Positions 13,096 to 25,790 of a stretch of 64,000 nt of DNA are shown here, piece after piece. This stretch comes from Elysia chlorotica. Taxonomy: Eukaryota; Mollusca; Gastropoda; Plakobranchidae. Each line of letters begins with the position of its first letter. The stretch's first letter is position 1. The notes below the pieces were generated by a model. It searched no databases. It saw only the letters and a list, made by a program, of their open reading frames with translations, and was not told the DNA's origin. A program made the translations under genes and the position numbers. The DNA lies in NCBI GenBank assembly GCA_003991915.1, contig RQTK01000078.1:778171-842170 (forward strand), in the 5' to 3' direction.

Positions 13096-13580
13096 TCACT
13101 CCACTGATCCAAGTCTAACGAAGTTGTTCAGGTTTGCCCTGTCGTCCCGCACTGCTGAGAAGGACGAGCAGAGACCGGGTCTTTCCATCCCCGTAGGAAC
13201 GCCTAACATGACAGTCCCGAAGCTGACCCGCTCCTCCCGATTGTGGCCCACAAAGCTGACCCGTTCCTCGCGCCCCACAGAGCTGAGCGAGGCGCGGCTC
13301 GAGCTCGCCTTCACGTCTGTTAGCGGAGACACGAACGAGTATCGGCAGCCCTGGGTCGGCAGCGTCTGGTTCGTGGTGTCTCCGCCCTGCGTGGGCCGGC
13401 CCAGCTTCATGAGCCGCTGCTCGTTCCGCGAGGAGCTCGACGACTCGGAGTTTCGCTTCCAGGGGAAGAGCAGGGACCTGCGCAGGCCGTAGCTGTCCTC
13501 CTGGCGGCGGCGCCTCAAGTGGCCTTGCAGGCAGTAGCAGCAGCGGATCAGCTCGCGCTTGAACTTGATGGTGAACATGC
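13096..13580 (-). CDS. GnRHR-like: GnRHR-like GPCR, alternative terminal exon B (long 160-residue tail)
   Basis: After acceptor CGCTCCCCAG the exon opens with GC ATG TTC and encodes MFTIKFKRELIRCCYCLQG, i.e. helix 8 followed by a Cys cluster suited to palmitoylation. A 160-residue cytoplasmic tail follows, rich in Arg and Ser, with a run of five Ser near the middle and the heptad REERVSF occurring twice. It ends LGSVE and TGA at 13096-13098. The segment is markedly more GC-rich than its surroundings, as expected for coding sequence. A possible AATAAA lies on the minus strand about 130 bp beyond the stop (12964-12969). A tail of this kind normally recruits GRKs and arrestin (family knowledge). 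The intron from the TM7 exon is 13.6 kb. Confidence 0.88.
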
Positions 13581-13862
13581 CTGGGGAGCGGGGAGGGTCA
13601 TTGAGTTAGGAAGATGGTAATTGTCTGAGACATGGTACATTCAGTAAAGTCTCTATATTGATGGTGAACATGCCTGGGGAGCGAAGAGGGTCATGGAGAT
13701 AGAAAGATGGTAATTGTCTGAGACTTGGTACATTCAGTAAAGGACATGCCTGTGACAAAGGTTGGGGAATGAAGGGGGTGGGGGAGTGAGTGCATAGTGA
13801 ATGTCTAAGACATTATATTGAGTAAAACCTGATAATGAATATGTCTGGGACACAGAAAGGGA
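13568..13862 (-). repeat. 93-bp tandem repeat that duplicates the long-tail splice acceptor
   Basis: The first bases of the long-tail exon, its acceptor and about 60 bp of intron are repeated in tandem with a 93-bp period (13568-13660 and 13661-13740). Two more degenerate copies extend to about 13862. The second copy keeps TTCGCTCCCCAG followed by GC ATG TTC ACC ATC, with a usable acceptor at 13674-13675 (exon start 13673). Splicing there would read 21 codons and reach TAA inside the repeat, truncating the tail. Confidence 0.85.
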
Positions 13863-15150
<1,288 letters not shown>

Positions 15151-15600
15151 CGTTTTCCTATTTATCTATTTATCTTTATATGTATCCCCCTCTCTATCTT
15201 TATGTGGCTTCCCGGTTTCAGGTCAAGTAGTTGAATTATTGTAATTAAAGTAGACTCGGACACACTATTTTGTCAACATTAACAAAAAAGGTTATTAGGA
15301 ATCTTTGTAGATACGCGATAATTTAACTTTATTAATAAGGGTTAAGAATACAACTCAAGAATGTCTAGATCCAAATCAATAGTTGTCAATATATCTAGAT
15401 CTATAATAATGTATTCAAACAACAGCAAAAAACAACGAGTTTACTGCGGCAAGATGTTATAACATGATCAGAAGTATAAACACTCCTCTCTCTATTAAAC
15501 CCACTATCCATCCCTCTACCGCGTCTGCTCTTGTATACACAAGACACATAGCTTATTCAAAAAATTTCTAGAAATATCCAGACTCTATAACTCGCTATAC

Positions 15601-15840
<240 letters not shown>

Positions 15841-15844
<4 letters not shown>

Positions 15845-15905
15845 CGATCTTCCCGAAGAGAGCGGTTGACAAAACCGCTCGAAACATGTGTTGCAAGAAA
15901 TAGTC
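15841..15905 (+). ncRNA. Hammerhead-ribozyme-like motif (degenerate core)
   Basis: Core box 1 is CCGAAGA (15853-15859; consensus CUGANGA, one U-to-C change). Stem II is GAGCGGTT (15860-15867) with AACCGCTC (15873-15880), 8 bp perfect, loop GACAA. Box 2 is GAAA (15881-15884). A minimal stem III ACA/TGT (15884-15886, 15889-15891) is followed by TT at the cleavage position. Stem I pairs CTAT and TCTT-C (15841-15852) with G-AAGA and ATAG (15893-15903), leaving an internal loop. This is the type I layout found in Penelope-like elements and retrozymes. The U4 change should abolish or greatly lower self-cleavage. Confidence 0.5.
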
Positions 15906-15943
15906 GCCCCTCAAGGTAGGACAATACAATATACAATATACAA

Positions 15944-16127
<184 letters not shown>

Positions 16128-18708
16128 GGTTAATTTTTCTTTTTGCATATTAATCTGCAATATTCTATATACTTCTGTTGTGTTTGTATCCTCTTTATCT
16201 GTTTACATTAATCATTCCGCTAGCAATCAGCGAAATAGTTCTGAAATCGCTTTTCTTGTTCATTTTAATAAAAGGAATCACAGAAAAAAACAAAACGTCT
16301 TGCATAACGTTTCAGCCTAACGTTTTCTTTACAGGCGTAAAAAGCCAAACTCGTTGAAATTTCTGTTTATGGATCATTTCGAAATTAGGCTATTAATTTC
16401 ACTTTACGGATCATTTCGAAATTAAACTAATTACTTTGACAATAAAAAAAATAAAGACTGCGCCATTTTCGTGGATTTTTTTATGTGTTTTAAACACAAG
16501 GTAAAGAAGGGTAGGTTCTTTTTCTTCTTGGCGTCTTCGAATTCTTTTCTTTATTGGTAAAACCAGTTTGGATATTCATGTTCTCTCTCTTTCTCACTCT
16601 CCTTCACTTTCTTTGTTTCTCCTTTTCTCTCCCTCTACTCATGTTTTTTTATCCTTTATCCTCTATTATTTCCCTTTTAATTCCAATTGTTCTTCCCTGC
16701 GCTGTCATAATCTCGATAATTATGTGTTTCCTGTGTTCTAATTTTCATTATTATTAGGCCGCAAAAACTGAGCAACAACCACCATTATAACACCCAGCTT
16801 TGGCCCAAGGGACTTAATCATCAGCGGCTCTGGATAGAACTCCCGTGACAAGGCTGCATAATTAAGATGTTTCCATGCATTTTTCTTCATTCTCTTCTTT
16901 TTTTTAAGAGTTCCTTTTTGGTTTGGCTTCTGTTAGCTTGTTTATTTCTAAGTTGCGAAATAAATTGGAATACTCCTTTTTAACGCCTTGTTCTCCTTTT
17001 TTGCGTTGGCCAGACCGACCTGGTGAAAACCACAGGAACCCAGTGCATCGTATCTTGAGCTCAGTGGACACAAAGATCGTTCAAATCTGAACAGTCACAG
17101 TGACTCTAGAGACGGCTATACGTAGCTTTAAAATTAATTGTAATTGTTGCCTTTAAAAGAAATCAATTGTATGTGTTGTCTTTAAAAAATAACCAGCCCA
17201 ACAATCAGTGAAGGCTTAATAAATTGTTTAATAAGTAACGACAAATAGAAAGGCTGTAACTATTTGATCTTCTGCCTAAGAAGCCCAAGGTTCGGACCAG
17301 CTTAACTCCAATTCACTCTCTTGGTTTTGTCAAGATGGAAGTTTCCTTCAAATCAGGATGTTTTTTATTTAATTGAAAAAAAAAAGAATTATAATTCAGT
17401 GTAACCACTAGATAAAAATTATCAGTACTCAACTGGAAAACAGCGATCAGATTGATTACAGACATTTTCTGATTGCATCTGACAGGATTGCTCAGAACAA
17501 ATACTACTTTTTGGTAAGACTTAAGATAAATTGATTCCCGAATTATGATCAAAAGTAGGAAAGGACCAAAATATGAAGCATCTGCTTTAAAAAACATGAA
17601 AGGGTAATATTGCACAATGTATATGTTTATAAACTATATAAATACTTGTTAGAAAATTAAAATCAGATTATGGAAATCTCGCATCATAAAAATACTTTTG
17701 TTTAAGGATCAGTAATGATTTTACTTTTGGATATTAACGGGTAAAAGATCGTGTTTTCCAAGTGTATGTATATAATAAGCACACGAATTCATGTCAATCT
17801 TTTTTCGATCACTCATAAACGTGCAAAGTAAATGCATCCGGACACACCGACTGCACAATCAATAACACAGGTGCGGCAAAATAATATTTTCATAAGCTTT
17901 ACTTAGTACACTTCCTTGCATTGCTTTTTTCCTATGAAGCAATGTGTTAATATGTGGCTATTTACAGACATTTTTTTATTGTTCGGTAGTTGTTTTTTTC
18001 CTTGTTTTTTTTTTTTTTAATGAAAGCAAATAATTTTGGTTTTGTATCATTTATGATTTCCAGATTTCAAAAATACAGCCAATGGTAACTGGGCAAAAAT
18101 GCCCTTCAGTTAAAATGAGGAGAAACTAATAAGACCTGAGACACTCATGAAACATTGGCCGCACGGACCTTTAGATGTTCTTTCTACATTCGCTGAGTCG
18201 GGCTTTCATCTGGCGTGTTTTTAAAAGCTAGATTAACAATAAAGTTGTTTTATGTGATTAAGAATTTTGATCCACGAACAAATGCAAGCATCCACCCATT
18301 AATTGTCCGTGCTTTATACGTTGAAGATCATGCCCTACTACACTTCCCGCACGTTATCGTTGTTTCCCTAGCTGCGTTTCCTTTCAGTTATTTCAGTAGT
18401 CATGTAGAACCGTTTCCTTAAACAGTTCTTTCCTGCCCACGGGATTCTGGGCATTTTTCTGAAGAACCATTCACCTGTTTTCAGTTTGTTGTGCGTCTGT
18501 GTTTGTTTTCAGATTACTCAAGCCACCCACTCATACATAAGACGGGTCAAATATAGTATTGAATGACTCTTCTTCTTGTGTGCGTGGAGATACACTTATT
18601 TCCTAAGACTTCCCTCATTGTCTGGAAACTCATTAATCTTATGTTATTCTTTCCTTCACTAGAGATTACCTTTCATAGGCATTTGCATTGGACACGCTGG
18701 GAAAGTTT

Positions 18709-18776
<68 letters not shown>

Positions 18777-19552
18777 AGCATTACTTCTGTGGTTTTATTA
18801 TTCTAATTCTAGTCCTTTCTTCCTGCTCTCTTCTTCAACAATGTCCAGCGATCATTGCAAGTCTTTACTATGTTGTATGATAAGCACAGTGTCACTCCCA
18901 TAGTTCAAGTTGGATATATTATGTCCTCCTACTTTAATTCCCTTATATTTGTCCTTTTTCCGTAAGACTATCTCACTACGTATAGAGGGAAAAAGGTCCG
19001 TGGAAACTACACAGTCCTTTCTGATGCATCGCTTCTTTATGGCTTCAAATAAGCTGATTTTCATTGTCCATTCGCATAGCGGCTCTTATTTCTACTGCAT
19101 GTTTTTAAATATCCTTAAGTCATCTCAGTCTACTTTCAATTGTGTAAGTTGTTTGTTAATCTCACTGTGTTGCCGTTTTGACATGATAAATTAGATTAAC
19201 TTAACTTTGTTTAGCTACTGTTCGTGGACTCTTTTAAGGAGTAATATGTGTTAAGTAAAAAGATTTGTAAAGTTCTAAGCCGCAATTAGTGTTTATTCTC
19301 TCTCGGGTTTAGGAGTTTAATCATTCTTAAATTACTTTACATTTACTAAAATGAACAATGAATATCAGACAACTTAACCATATTTATGTGATTGATGCAA
19401 TCGCCTTCTCACACCTGAATAAAAAAACGAATAAGTATCAAAATTACAAAGTTGTGTAAGTTAAATACTAAATATATTGCGACGCGGGGTTTATAAAACA
19501 ACATGCGCTATAAATGTTGCCCTGGAAATTAAAAAAAAGGTACATATATAAT
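16128..19552. other. Receptor intron, AT-rich
   Basis: A short direct repeat, CATTTCGAAATTA, lies at 16377 and 16411. No exon is recognised here. Confidence 0.5.
18710..18772 (+). repeat. (TC)n microsatellite
   Basis: About 30 perfect TC units in the receptor intron. Confidence 0.97.
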
Positions 19553-19672
19553 GTTGTTTGAGGAATTGTTTTTTCAGTTTTCTGTAGCACGTCGCGGCAA
19601 CGAGGCTTAGAGTTGTTTGAGGAATTGTTTTTTCAGTTTTCTGTAGCACGTCGCGGCAACGAGGCTTAGAGT
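19553..19672 (+). repeat. 59-bp exact tandem duplication
   Basis: GTTGTTTGAGGAATTG...CAACGAGGCTTAGA occurs twice back to back without visible mismatch, in the receptor intron. Confidence 0.92.
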
Positions 19673-20040
19673 GTTTGAACTGGAAACCGTCTCTTGTTTT
19701 AGTACTTTCACAAGTAATTCATTTTCGCAGACGCACACACTTTGTGCCCTCTTCGTGACGAAAATTGACATTCTCTAGGTCTTCTTCCTATCTTTTTCTC
19801 GTTTTTTTTTTTTTACCGATTTCAGTTACCAACAGTTTACAATAATTCCAAATATGGATGAATTACATCATCTTTGTTTTAACTAAAGGATTGACCAGCA
19901 AAAAATCAAAATATTGTTGATGTTGTTTTATTTAAGTCTTTCTATTCTTTTCTTTTTTATAGTGCATTTATTATGCGATTTGAAATAATATTAAATTTCC
20001 TTACGTAATTTATTTTCTTCATTTTTTGTTGTTGTTGTTG

Positions 20041-20886
20041 TTAGTCCAGTAGCCTCTGAGCTTGCGCTCTTTTGCCTAGGGCCATGAAGAAAAAGGCAGC
20101 AGTTCTCTGTAGCTGCGCTGAGGTGGAATATAAAGCCGTTTGTAGGTCAGGTCTCATAGGGAGGAAATGCTGTCTTTGTTGGCTAAGACTGGGGCATTGG
20201 AACAGTGTGTGTTCCACGGTCTCCAAACTGTCATCACACAATGGACAAAGTGGTGTGTGTTCTGCGTTGAATCTGTTCAGGTGAAAGTTGAGGGGGATGT
20301 GTTGCGTTCTGAGTCGGAAAAATAGCACATTGCTCTTTCCTCTGAAGAAGGTATATAGGATCATGAAGTTTAACTGTATTTTGGTACTTGTACACAATTC
20401 TACCGGTTGTCCCCCTTGCCCACTGGTTCATCCATTCTTCTTTAAAATTTTGACGGATAATTCTTTTAGCTGTTTGGTAGGTTGTTTTTACTAGCGGTTG
20501 TTCTTGTATAGCCCCTTTTTTCGCAAGTCTATCAGCCTTTTCGTTTCCTGGTAGATTGATATGGCTTGGGATCCACTGACAAACAAGCGGGATGGGATGT
20601 TTATTGAGAATGCTCTTAATTTCTAGAAGTATGTCAAGTGTTTCTGAAGAGTTTTGTGTAGTTTCCAGGGATTGTAGGGCCGCTTTTGAGTCTGTGAAAA
20701 GTACTGTATGTGTTGCCAGGGATGGATTTCTTTGAAAGGTTTCATTTAAAGTGAGTAGGGCTGCTTGTATGCCCTTAAGTTCTGCCTCATGGATAGAGCA
20801 TGTTTCGCCGCAGGCAGAATAAAGCCCTTTGGAACTTCCATCTGGGAAACACATCAATACACCGTATCCAGCATGTACAGTGGCTT
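20041..20886 (-). pseudogene. LINE ORF2 3' part: RNase H and C-terminal Cys/His domain
   Basis: After the deletion junction the -1 frame reads NKATVHAGYGVLMCFPDGSS, then the RNase H core EAELKGIQAALLTL (Glu), FTDSKAALQSL (Asp) and CQWIPSHINLPGNEKADRLA (His/Glu/Asp). The usual first Asp of RNase H lies upstream and was removed by the deletion. Near 20320 one frameshift moves the coding frame to RLRTQHIPLNFHLNRF and the Cys/His motif CPLCDDSLETVEHTLFQC, ending QRLLD. It lacks RT, one catalytic residue and a continuous frame, so it is inactive. Confidence 0.82.
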
Positions 20887-22554
20887 TATTTGACAGAGCC
20901 GAAAGAGGTGGTCTTCTGTACGACTTTTTGCCCTGAAGCCTGCTTGGTCTTCAGTAAGGATTTTTGATTCTTCTAGCCACCAGTATAGTCGTCGATTTAT
21001 GATTTTTTCGCCTACTTTACCAACACAGGAGGTCAGTGAGATTGGTCTATAACTCTTATGATCCTTTGGGTCTTTATCTTTCTTTAAGATGGGCGCGATG
21101 TGAGCGTTTTTCCAAGCTTTTGGGAGTCGTCCACTATTCCATGTATAATTGAGAAGATATAGCAGTGTTTTATTTCCAAGTGGACCCATGTGTTGTAACA
21201 TTTCATTATGTATTTTGTCAGGGCCTGGGGTCTTTTTCTGCTTGAGTGTCTTTAAGGCAGTTACTAGTTCCTCAAGTTTGAGTTGTTCTGTAAAAATTGA
21301 GGCAATATCTTTTTCATTTTTTTCCCTCATCTTCAGTTCTTTCATCAATGCCCTGTCTTTTAGCTTGTCTGTTCTAGATTTATTTATATTTGCAAAGTGT
21401 TTGTTAAGCTTCTCTGACTGTTGCTCCTTGGTTTTGCAATCTGTCATGGGTTTTGGATTTGATTTGTGTTTTTTTCCAGAAAGGTTTTCTAAAATCTTCC
21501 AAGCTCTTCTTCCATCTTTCCTTAAATCTAAGGTTGCACATGTTTCATGCCATTTCTCTCTCTTCGCTGATCCAATCACTAGTTTAGCCCTTGCCGTAGC
21601 TCTATTGTAGGCAGTTTTGTTATTTCGGGTTGGTTCTGTCTCTGCCTTATTTCGTGCTTCTTTTCTTTCTGTTACAACTCTATTGATGTCTTTGTTCCAA
21701 AAGGGTTTATATTTGTTTATATTGCCTCTCGGTATGTGATGTTTTGAAGCTGTTAGTATAATGGATGAGAACTTTTGTTCCATATTGTCCACATCTTTAA
21801 TTTCATTAAGGTTAATTTTGCTGAAAAGTTGTTCTGACTCCACCCTGAACCCCTTCCAGTTAGCCTTTTGGAAGTTCCATCTCGCTATTCTCTGCTGGGG
21901 GGCCCTATCATGTCTTGTTTGTATTGTGGTTAGGATTGGCTTGTGGTCGCTGCCAATGTCTGGCATAACCTGCACAGTGCAGCAGGGTTCAATATCGGAT
22001 GACACAATGGTCAAATCAGGGCGGCTGAGGGTATTGTGTGCCCGGTGAAGTAAGGTAGGCGTGGATGTTGGAGTTTGTGTGATAACTAGATTCGTACTTC
22101 CGTGGAGTTCTTCCAAGTATTTGCCTGTTCCATTGGTATCAGTGTAGCCCCATTGAGGTGAGTGGCCGTTGAAATCACCTGCAATGATTGTACGATTGTA
22201 CATAGTTTCATGAAGGCTGTCAATTTGACAAATGGATGTTGGGGGGCTATAAATATTATAGATGGTATATTTCTGTTCTTCATACCAGATTGTAGCTTTT
22301 TGAATATCTGTGTCATCTGTCTGGGTTTGGTGCTCACAGTCAGCGATGAGGTCATTTCTAATGTATGTGATGATTCCTCTACAGTTTTCACAGGTGCAAG
22401 GATAGGCAGTATATCCTGTGAGATGTACATTTGTGGTTTTGTGTAGACTTTCTTGTAAAACGGCAATATGAATATTGTTTGATGTCATGACTTTAGCTAG
22501 TTCTATTTTCTTGTTCTTTAAACCACAAATATTTAATTGAAGAATGTTTAGCAT
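20854..22554 (-). CDS. LINE ORF2 5' part: AP-endonuclease and N-terminal reverse transcriptase
   Basis: A 566-codon open frame. Endonuclease motifs: LQLNICGL at the N-terminus, the QES block near residue 34, GDFNGHSPQWGY at about 126, and SDHKP at about 202. RT motifs follow: KKTPGPDKIHNEML, YRPISLTSCVGK and LTEDQAGFR near residue 540. The frame then runs into the deletion junction near 20890 and stops 11 codons later. The RT palm with the YADD box is absent, so the product cannot reverse transcribe. The endonuclease frame is undisrupted over more than 500 codons, which suggests a fairly young insertion. Confidence 0.88.
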   Translation of the reverse strand: MLNILQLNICGLKNKKIELAKVMTSNNIHIAVLQESLHKTTNVHLTGYTAYPCTCENCRGIITYIRNDLIADCEHQTQTDDTDIQKATIWYEEQKYTIYNIYSPPTSICQIDSLHETMYNRTIIAGDFNGHSPQWGYTDTNGTGKYLEELHGSTNLVITQTPTSTPTLLHRAHNTLSRPDLTIVSSDIEPCCTVQVMPDIGSDHKPILTTIQTRHDRAPQQRIARWNFQKANWKGFRVESEQLFSKINLNEIKDVDNMEQKFSSIILTASKHHIPRGNINKYKPFWNKDINRVVTERKEARNKAETEPTRNNKTAYNRATARAKLVIGSAKREKWHETCATLDLRKDGRRAWKILENLSGKKHKSNPKPMTDCKTKEQQSEKLNKHFANINKSRTDKLKDRALMKELKMREKNEKDIASIFTEQLKLEELVTALKTLKQKKTPGPDKIHNEMLQHMGPLGNKTLLYLLNYTWNSGRLPKAWKNAHIAPILKKDKDPKDHKSYRPISLTSCVGKVGEKIINRRLYWWLEESKILTEDQAGFRAKSRTEDHLFRLCQIKPLYMLDTVY

Positions 22555-22560
22555 AGCTTG

Positions 22561-22980
22561 TTTATTTGGTGTTTCCCTCTTTCTTCCTAGCTGGATTAGT
22601 GGATGTCTGTTTTCTGGTAACCAGTAGCATACTTGTCACCAGTGGCAGCCTGGTTTCGCGCTGACTGGCGCGGGCCTTTTACGAGGCGTCGCCCGATCTC
22701 GTTTGATTTATCGTTTGCTTTCTCCATGGCGTTACTGGGGTTTTCTGCGACTTATCTTCCTACCCACCCAAACCATCACACCCAGACTATTCCCAGGCTT
22801 TTCCTCTACTGCATCCGTAGTCAGCATTCTCCTGTCAGGAATGTACTCACAGTTCGATGATAGCCAGAGAAACAAAATCCCAGCGACACTGTGCACTCAG
22901 CTGCAGTCCCCGCCACCAGAGCCTGCTGGCTGGCTGACATTTGTCCATTTTGTCAGCTACTATTTGATGCCATAAGTGGT
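22561..22980 (-). other. Probable LINE 5' region / ORF1 remnant
   Basis: Upstream of the ORF2 start lies a GC-richer stretch with a short minus frame (about 43 codons, MEKANDKSNEIGRRLVKGPR onward) ending a few tens of bases before ORF2. Its position and composition fit an ORF1 tail or 5' UTR of the LINE, but no zinc knuckle or other ORF1 motif is visible. Confidence 0.3.
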
Positions 22981-25080
22981 TGTAGGTCACTGGATCGTCA
23001 CGTCATGCAGCGTCTGTGAGGGAGTTCACTACCCGTTCCTCCGGCTTCACGAAAACATGCTTTCTACCCTGAGTGAGAGAATCTGACATAGTGTTTGTAG
23101 AGGGCACCCAGGATGTGTCTTCATGTAACAGTTTGAGTATCACAGAGGGGTAATAAAGTTAAAGGAGATAGACTAAGACAAAGGTCAAGTACTCCCCCAA
23201 GTGAGGAGGGGCCTGTTATACACACTAGTACAGAGACTAGTTCGACCCCACAGGCAAGGATCTCCCATGTTGATGGACATCGGATTTTTCCACACGCCGG
23301 TGGGTCCTGTATGTCGCATCTCGCAGGGGCATGGTGTCCTCCTGGCCAGAGCTCAGTCAGCTACCCACAACCTCGCGGTCAGGGCACCCAGGCAGCACGA
23401 CGTGGACGTTGAGTTGGCTTGAGTGTTTTATGCGATTAAATATGCATGGACTGACAGCTGCCGCACATATTTACCAGAGAGAAACTGGAAGTTGCGCATT
23501 AACACCCCTTGCTACCCATCTTTTATTATTTTATTAATTTTCTTTAGGCATATTGTATGTTTGCCCCTGCCTTATATTCAACATTTTATGATATCCCATT
23601 ATTTTTCCTTACGTAAAATCCCATGTATTTGCTACATGTATTTTCTCATTTTTTTAATACAGATCAACTTCGCTCGCCTTTCCTAAGAAAACGTAGCACT
23701 TTATTGAAATCACTCAAAGGATGGGAAATACGTGTACTCTGTCGCAACTTAATCCCACTGAGCAAGCATTGCCCTGTCGCGGAGAGACAAGGTATCTTCA
23801 CCCTTTGTTTTTTATCATCATTTCCTTTTCCCCCTAAGATTCAATCTTCTCCACTTCTTGTTCCCATTTTCTTACATGCGCTTAATGAAACAACCCACCC
23901 CCAAACGACTCCAACTGTAAGGAATGGAGGTATTATCGTCCAAATTCAAAGAACAGAATAGGCTGAGTCTATGCTTCTTGACCAAAGAAATTTGACAGAT
24001 TAAATGCCAACGCAAAACCTTGTATACGCCTGTTCCACCATTCAAAAAAATAATGCATTTCTTTGGTCTCACAGATTTCAAATTGGTTTAAAAATTTTAA
24101 AAATACCTCGCTAATTCGACACCAAAAAATAACAACTAACGTAAAACTAATAATTAGATATATAGAAAAAAATATCAAGAAATGACATTTTTAATGGCGT
24201 CTTTGTAAATGTAAATCACGAAAAATCTTCAATTACTATTTCAATCACCAACAAAAACCAAAGAAAATATAAAACCCAATGTATACAAGATGCTTTCATT
24301 TACGCTGCTTAAACAAAGCTGTTGTGTTATGGATTTTTTCTTCCTTGAATAGGCAAACATTTAAGGAAAACAAATTTCATTATTCCATGTCCAAATCTCA
24401 ACAAATTTAAACACCAAGTGCATTGAAATCAAACATTAACAATGAATGTAAATCAATACCAGGCTTTGTCATGCTATTTCCTACTTACACACATCAGGAA
24501 TGTCACGCTTCATTTAATATCATTTCCATTTTTTCTTTTACAATTTTGGCTCTTATGCTCTGGACTATATTTTTTAAATAAAAGGTCAATAATTTTCATC
24601 TAAACAATTTTGTTTTAAGCGTGAAAAAAAGACAAAAGCGGTTGCAGTATTAAAGTAAAAAGTATAGCAATGAGTTTAATTAAAGAAAAGAAGAGTAAGA
24701 GACAGAGAGGGGAGACAGACAATCAGGAAGAAAGAGGGTAAAAACAGACAGGCATGGAGGCAGACAAATGGACGGGTAGGTAAAAAAACAAAGAGACAGA
24801 GATATAGGAAAGGTTTGATGGGCAAAGAAGAGGGAGGCATACTGCCGCATTTTGCTCCGCTTCTTAAGTTATCAACTTCTCTATATTTCTGAATAGATTC
24901 AATTGCTTACTCATCTTTAACGTATTGGTGATATTTTTCATAACATTTTTCAAACAAATAAAACATGTATGATTTTCCTTTATGAAATGGATTTTTTAGA
25001 ACTCATACTGACTGATGATTGGCTGTAGTGTAATCGAAAGAATATTCTTTTTAGCCCTGTTCTTATCAGGACAATTAAAG
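22981..25080. other. Receptor intron, partly GC-richer
   Basis: A GC-richer patch at 23190-23430 encodes no protein I recognise. GA-rich sequence occurs at 24690-24840. Confidence 0.45.
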
Positions 25081-25320
25081 TCCTCCTCCTCCTCACTTTC
25101 TCCTCCTCCTCCTCCTGCTCCTCCTCCTTCTCTCTACCTTCTCCTCCTCCTCCTTCTTCTTCTTCTTCTTCTTCTTCTTCTTCTTCTTCTTCTTCTTCTT
25201 CTTCTTCTTCTTCTTCTTCTTCTTCTTCTTCTTCTTCTTCTTCTTCTTCTTCTTCTTCTTCTTCTTCTTCTTCTTTTTTTCTCCCTTTTGTTCCTTTTCT
25301 CCTTCTCCTCCTCCTTCCCC
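25081..25320 (+). repeat. (CTT)n / (CCT)n polypyrimidine tract
   Basis: CCT-rich sequence leads into about 40 CTT units and mixed pyrimidine. It is a candidate for triplex formation and lies about 350 bp beyond the stop of the short-tail exon. Confidence 0.97.
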
Positions 25321-25665
25321 GCCTTTAATTTTTTTCACTCTTTAAATTCGTCTTTTCCTGTCTCTTTCTCGTCGCCTCATCATAAATATGTTTCCATTAA
25401 TTTTATATGTTGTCAGAAATAATGAATATATCCTTCCACGTACTTCCTGATCAAAAGTACATTGTACATAATAATAGGATAGGTACCACTGAATGACGAC
25501 TCTCAGGCACTATATTCAAAAGTATACTCTTTTTTTCAGCTGCGTTTTTACAAGCTGGTACCGTGACGACGTTGCTTGTTTAAGTACATTGTGGCTCCAA
25601 ATTAGACTCTAGCTTTCACAAGACTAAGGCGTCCCTTTCCACAACCTACAGTTCTAAGTTTGAGT

Positions 25666-25790
25666 CTAGAGAGCTCGCATTGAGATGGGCTGTGTCCCCG
25701 GATAAGTCCCAGACTTTCGAGCGTTAATGTGTCTCTGGAGCCAGGCACTCATTCGATCTCTCTCCCTCCGGAACGATGCTGTGAACATGC
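25666..25790 (-). CDS. GnRHR-like: GnRHR-like GPCR, alternative terminal exon A (short 40-residue tail)
   Basis: After the acceptor CTCTGCTCTCCAG the exon opens with GC ATG TTC, completing the Gly left by NPIVY in the same way as the 13580 exon. It encodes MFTASFRRERDRMSAWLQ, then 22 more residues ending ISMRAL, and stops with TAG at 25666-25668. MFTASFRRE is the expected membrane-proximal helix 8 after the NPIVYG box. It lies 1.4 kb below the TM7 exon, closer than the long-tail exon. No AATAAA is obvious just below the stop; an ATTAAA match lies near 25323. It has no Cys and few Ser/Thr, so it lacks the palmitoylation and phosphorylation sites of the long tail. Splicing to this exon is inferred from phase and motif, not observed. 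Confidence 0.78.

Larger units (their letters stand above)
20024..22560 (-). mobile_element. Non-LTR retrotransposon (I/Nimb-like, APE + RT + RNase H), internally deleted
   Basis: A LINE on the same strand as the receptor gene and inside its largest intron. It encodes an AP-endonuclease, the first part of a reverse transcriptase, an RNase H and a C-terminal Cys/His motif (CPLCDDSLETVEHTLFQC). The coding end (stop at 20041) is followed almost at once by a CAA-repeat and A-rich tail on the minus strand, so the 3' UTR is very short. The catalytic heart of RT is missing: RT motifs up to GFRAKSRTEDHLFRLC are joined directly to the start of RNase H. The RNase H plus APE layout points to the I superfamily; the exact clade is a guess. 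Confidence 0.9.

Noticed and set aside
13124-13492. Plus-strand frame of 122 codons
   Set aside because: It is the antisense shadow of the GC-rich long-tail receptor exon.
21149-22446. Plus-strand frames of 94-153 codons, partly hydrophobic
   Set aside because: They are antisense to the LINE endonuclease/RT frame, which carries the recognisable motifs.
25015-25422. Poly-Leu / poly-Lys frames on both strands
   Set aside because: Translation of the CTT/GAA tract; no unique coding sequence around it.
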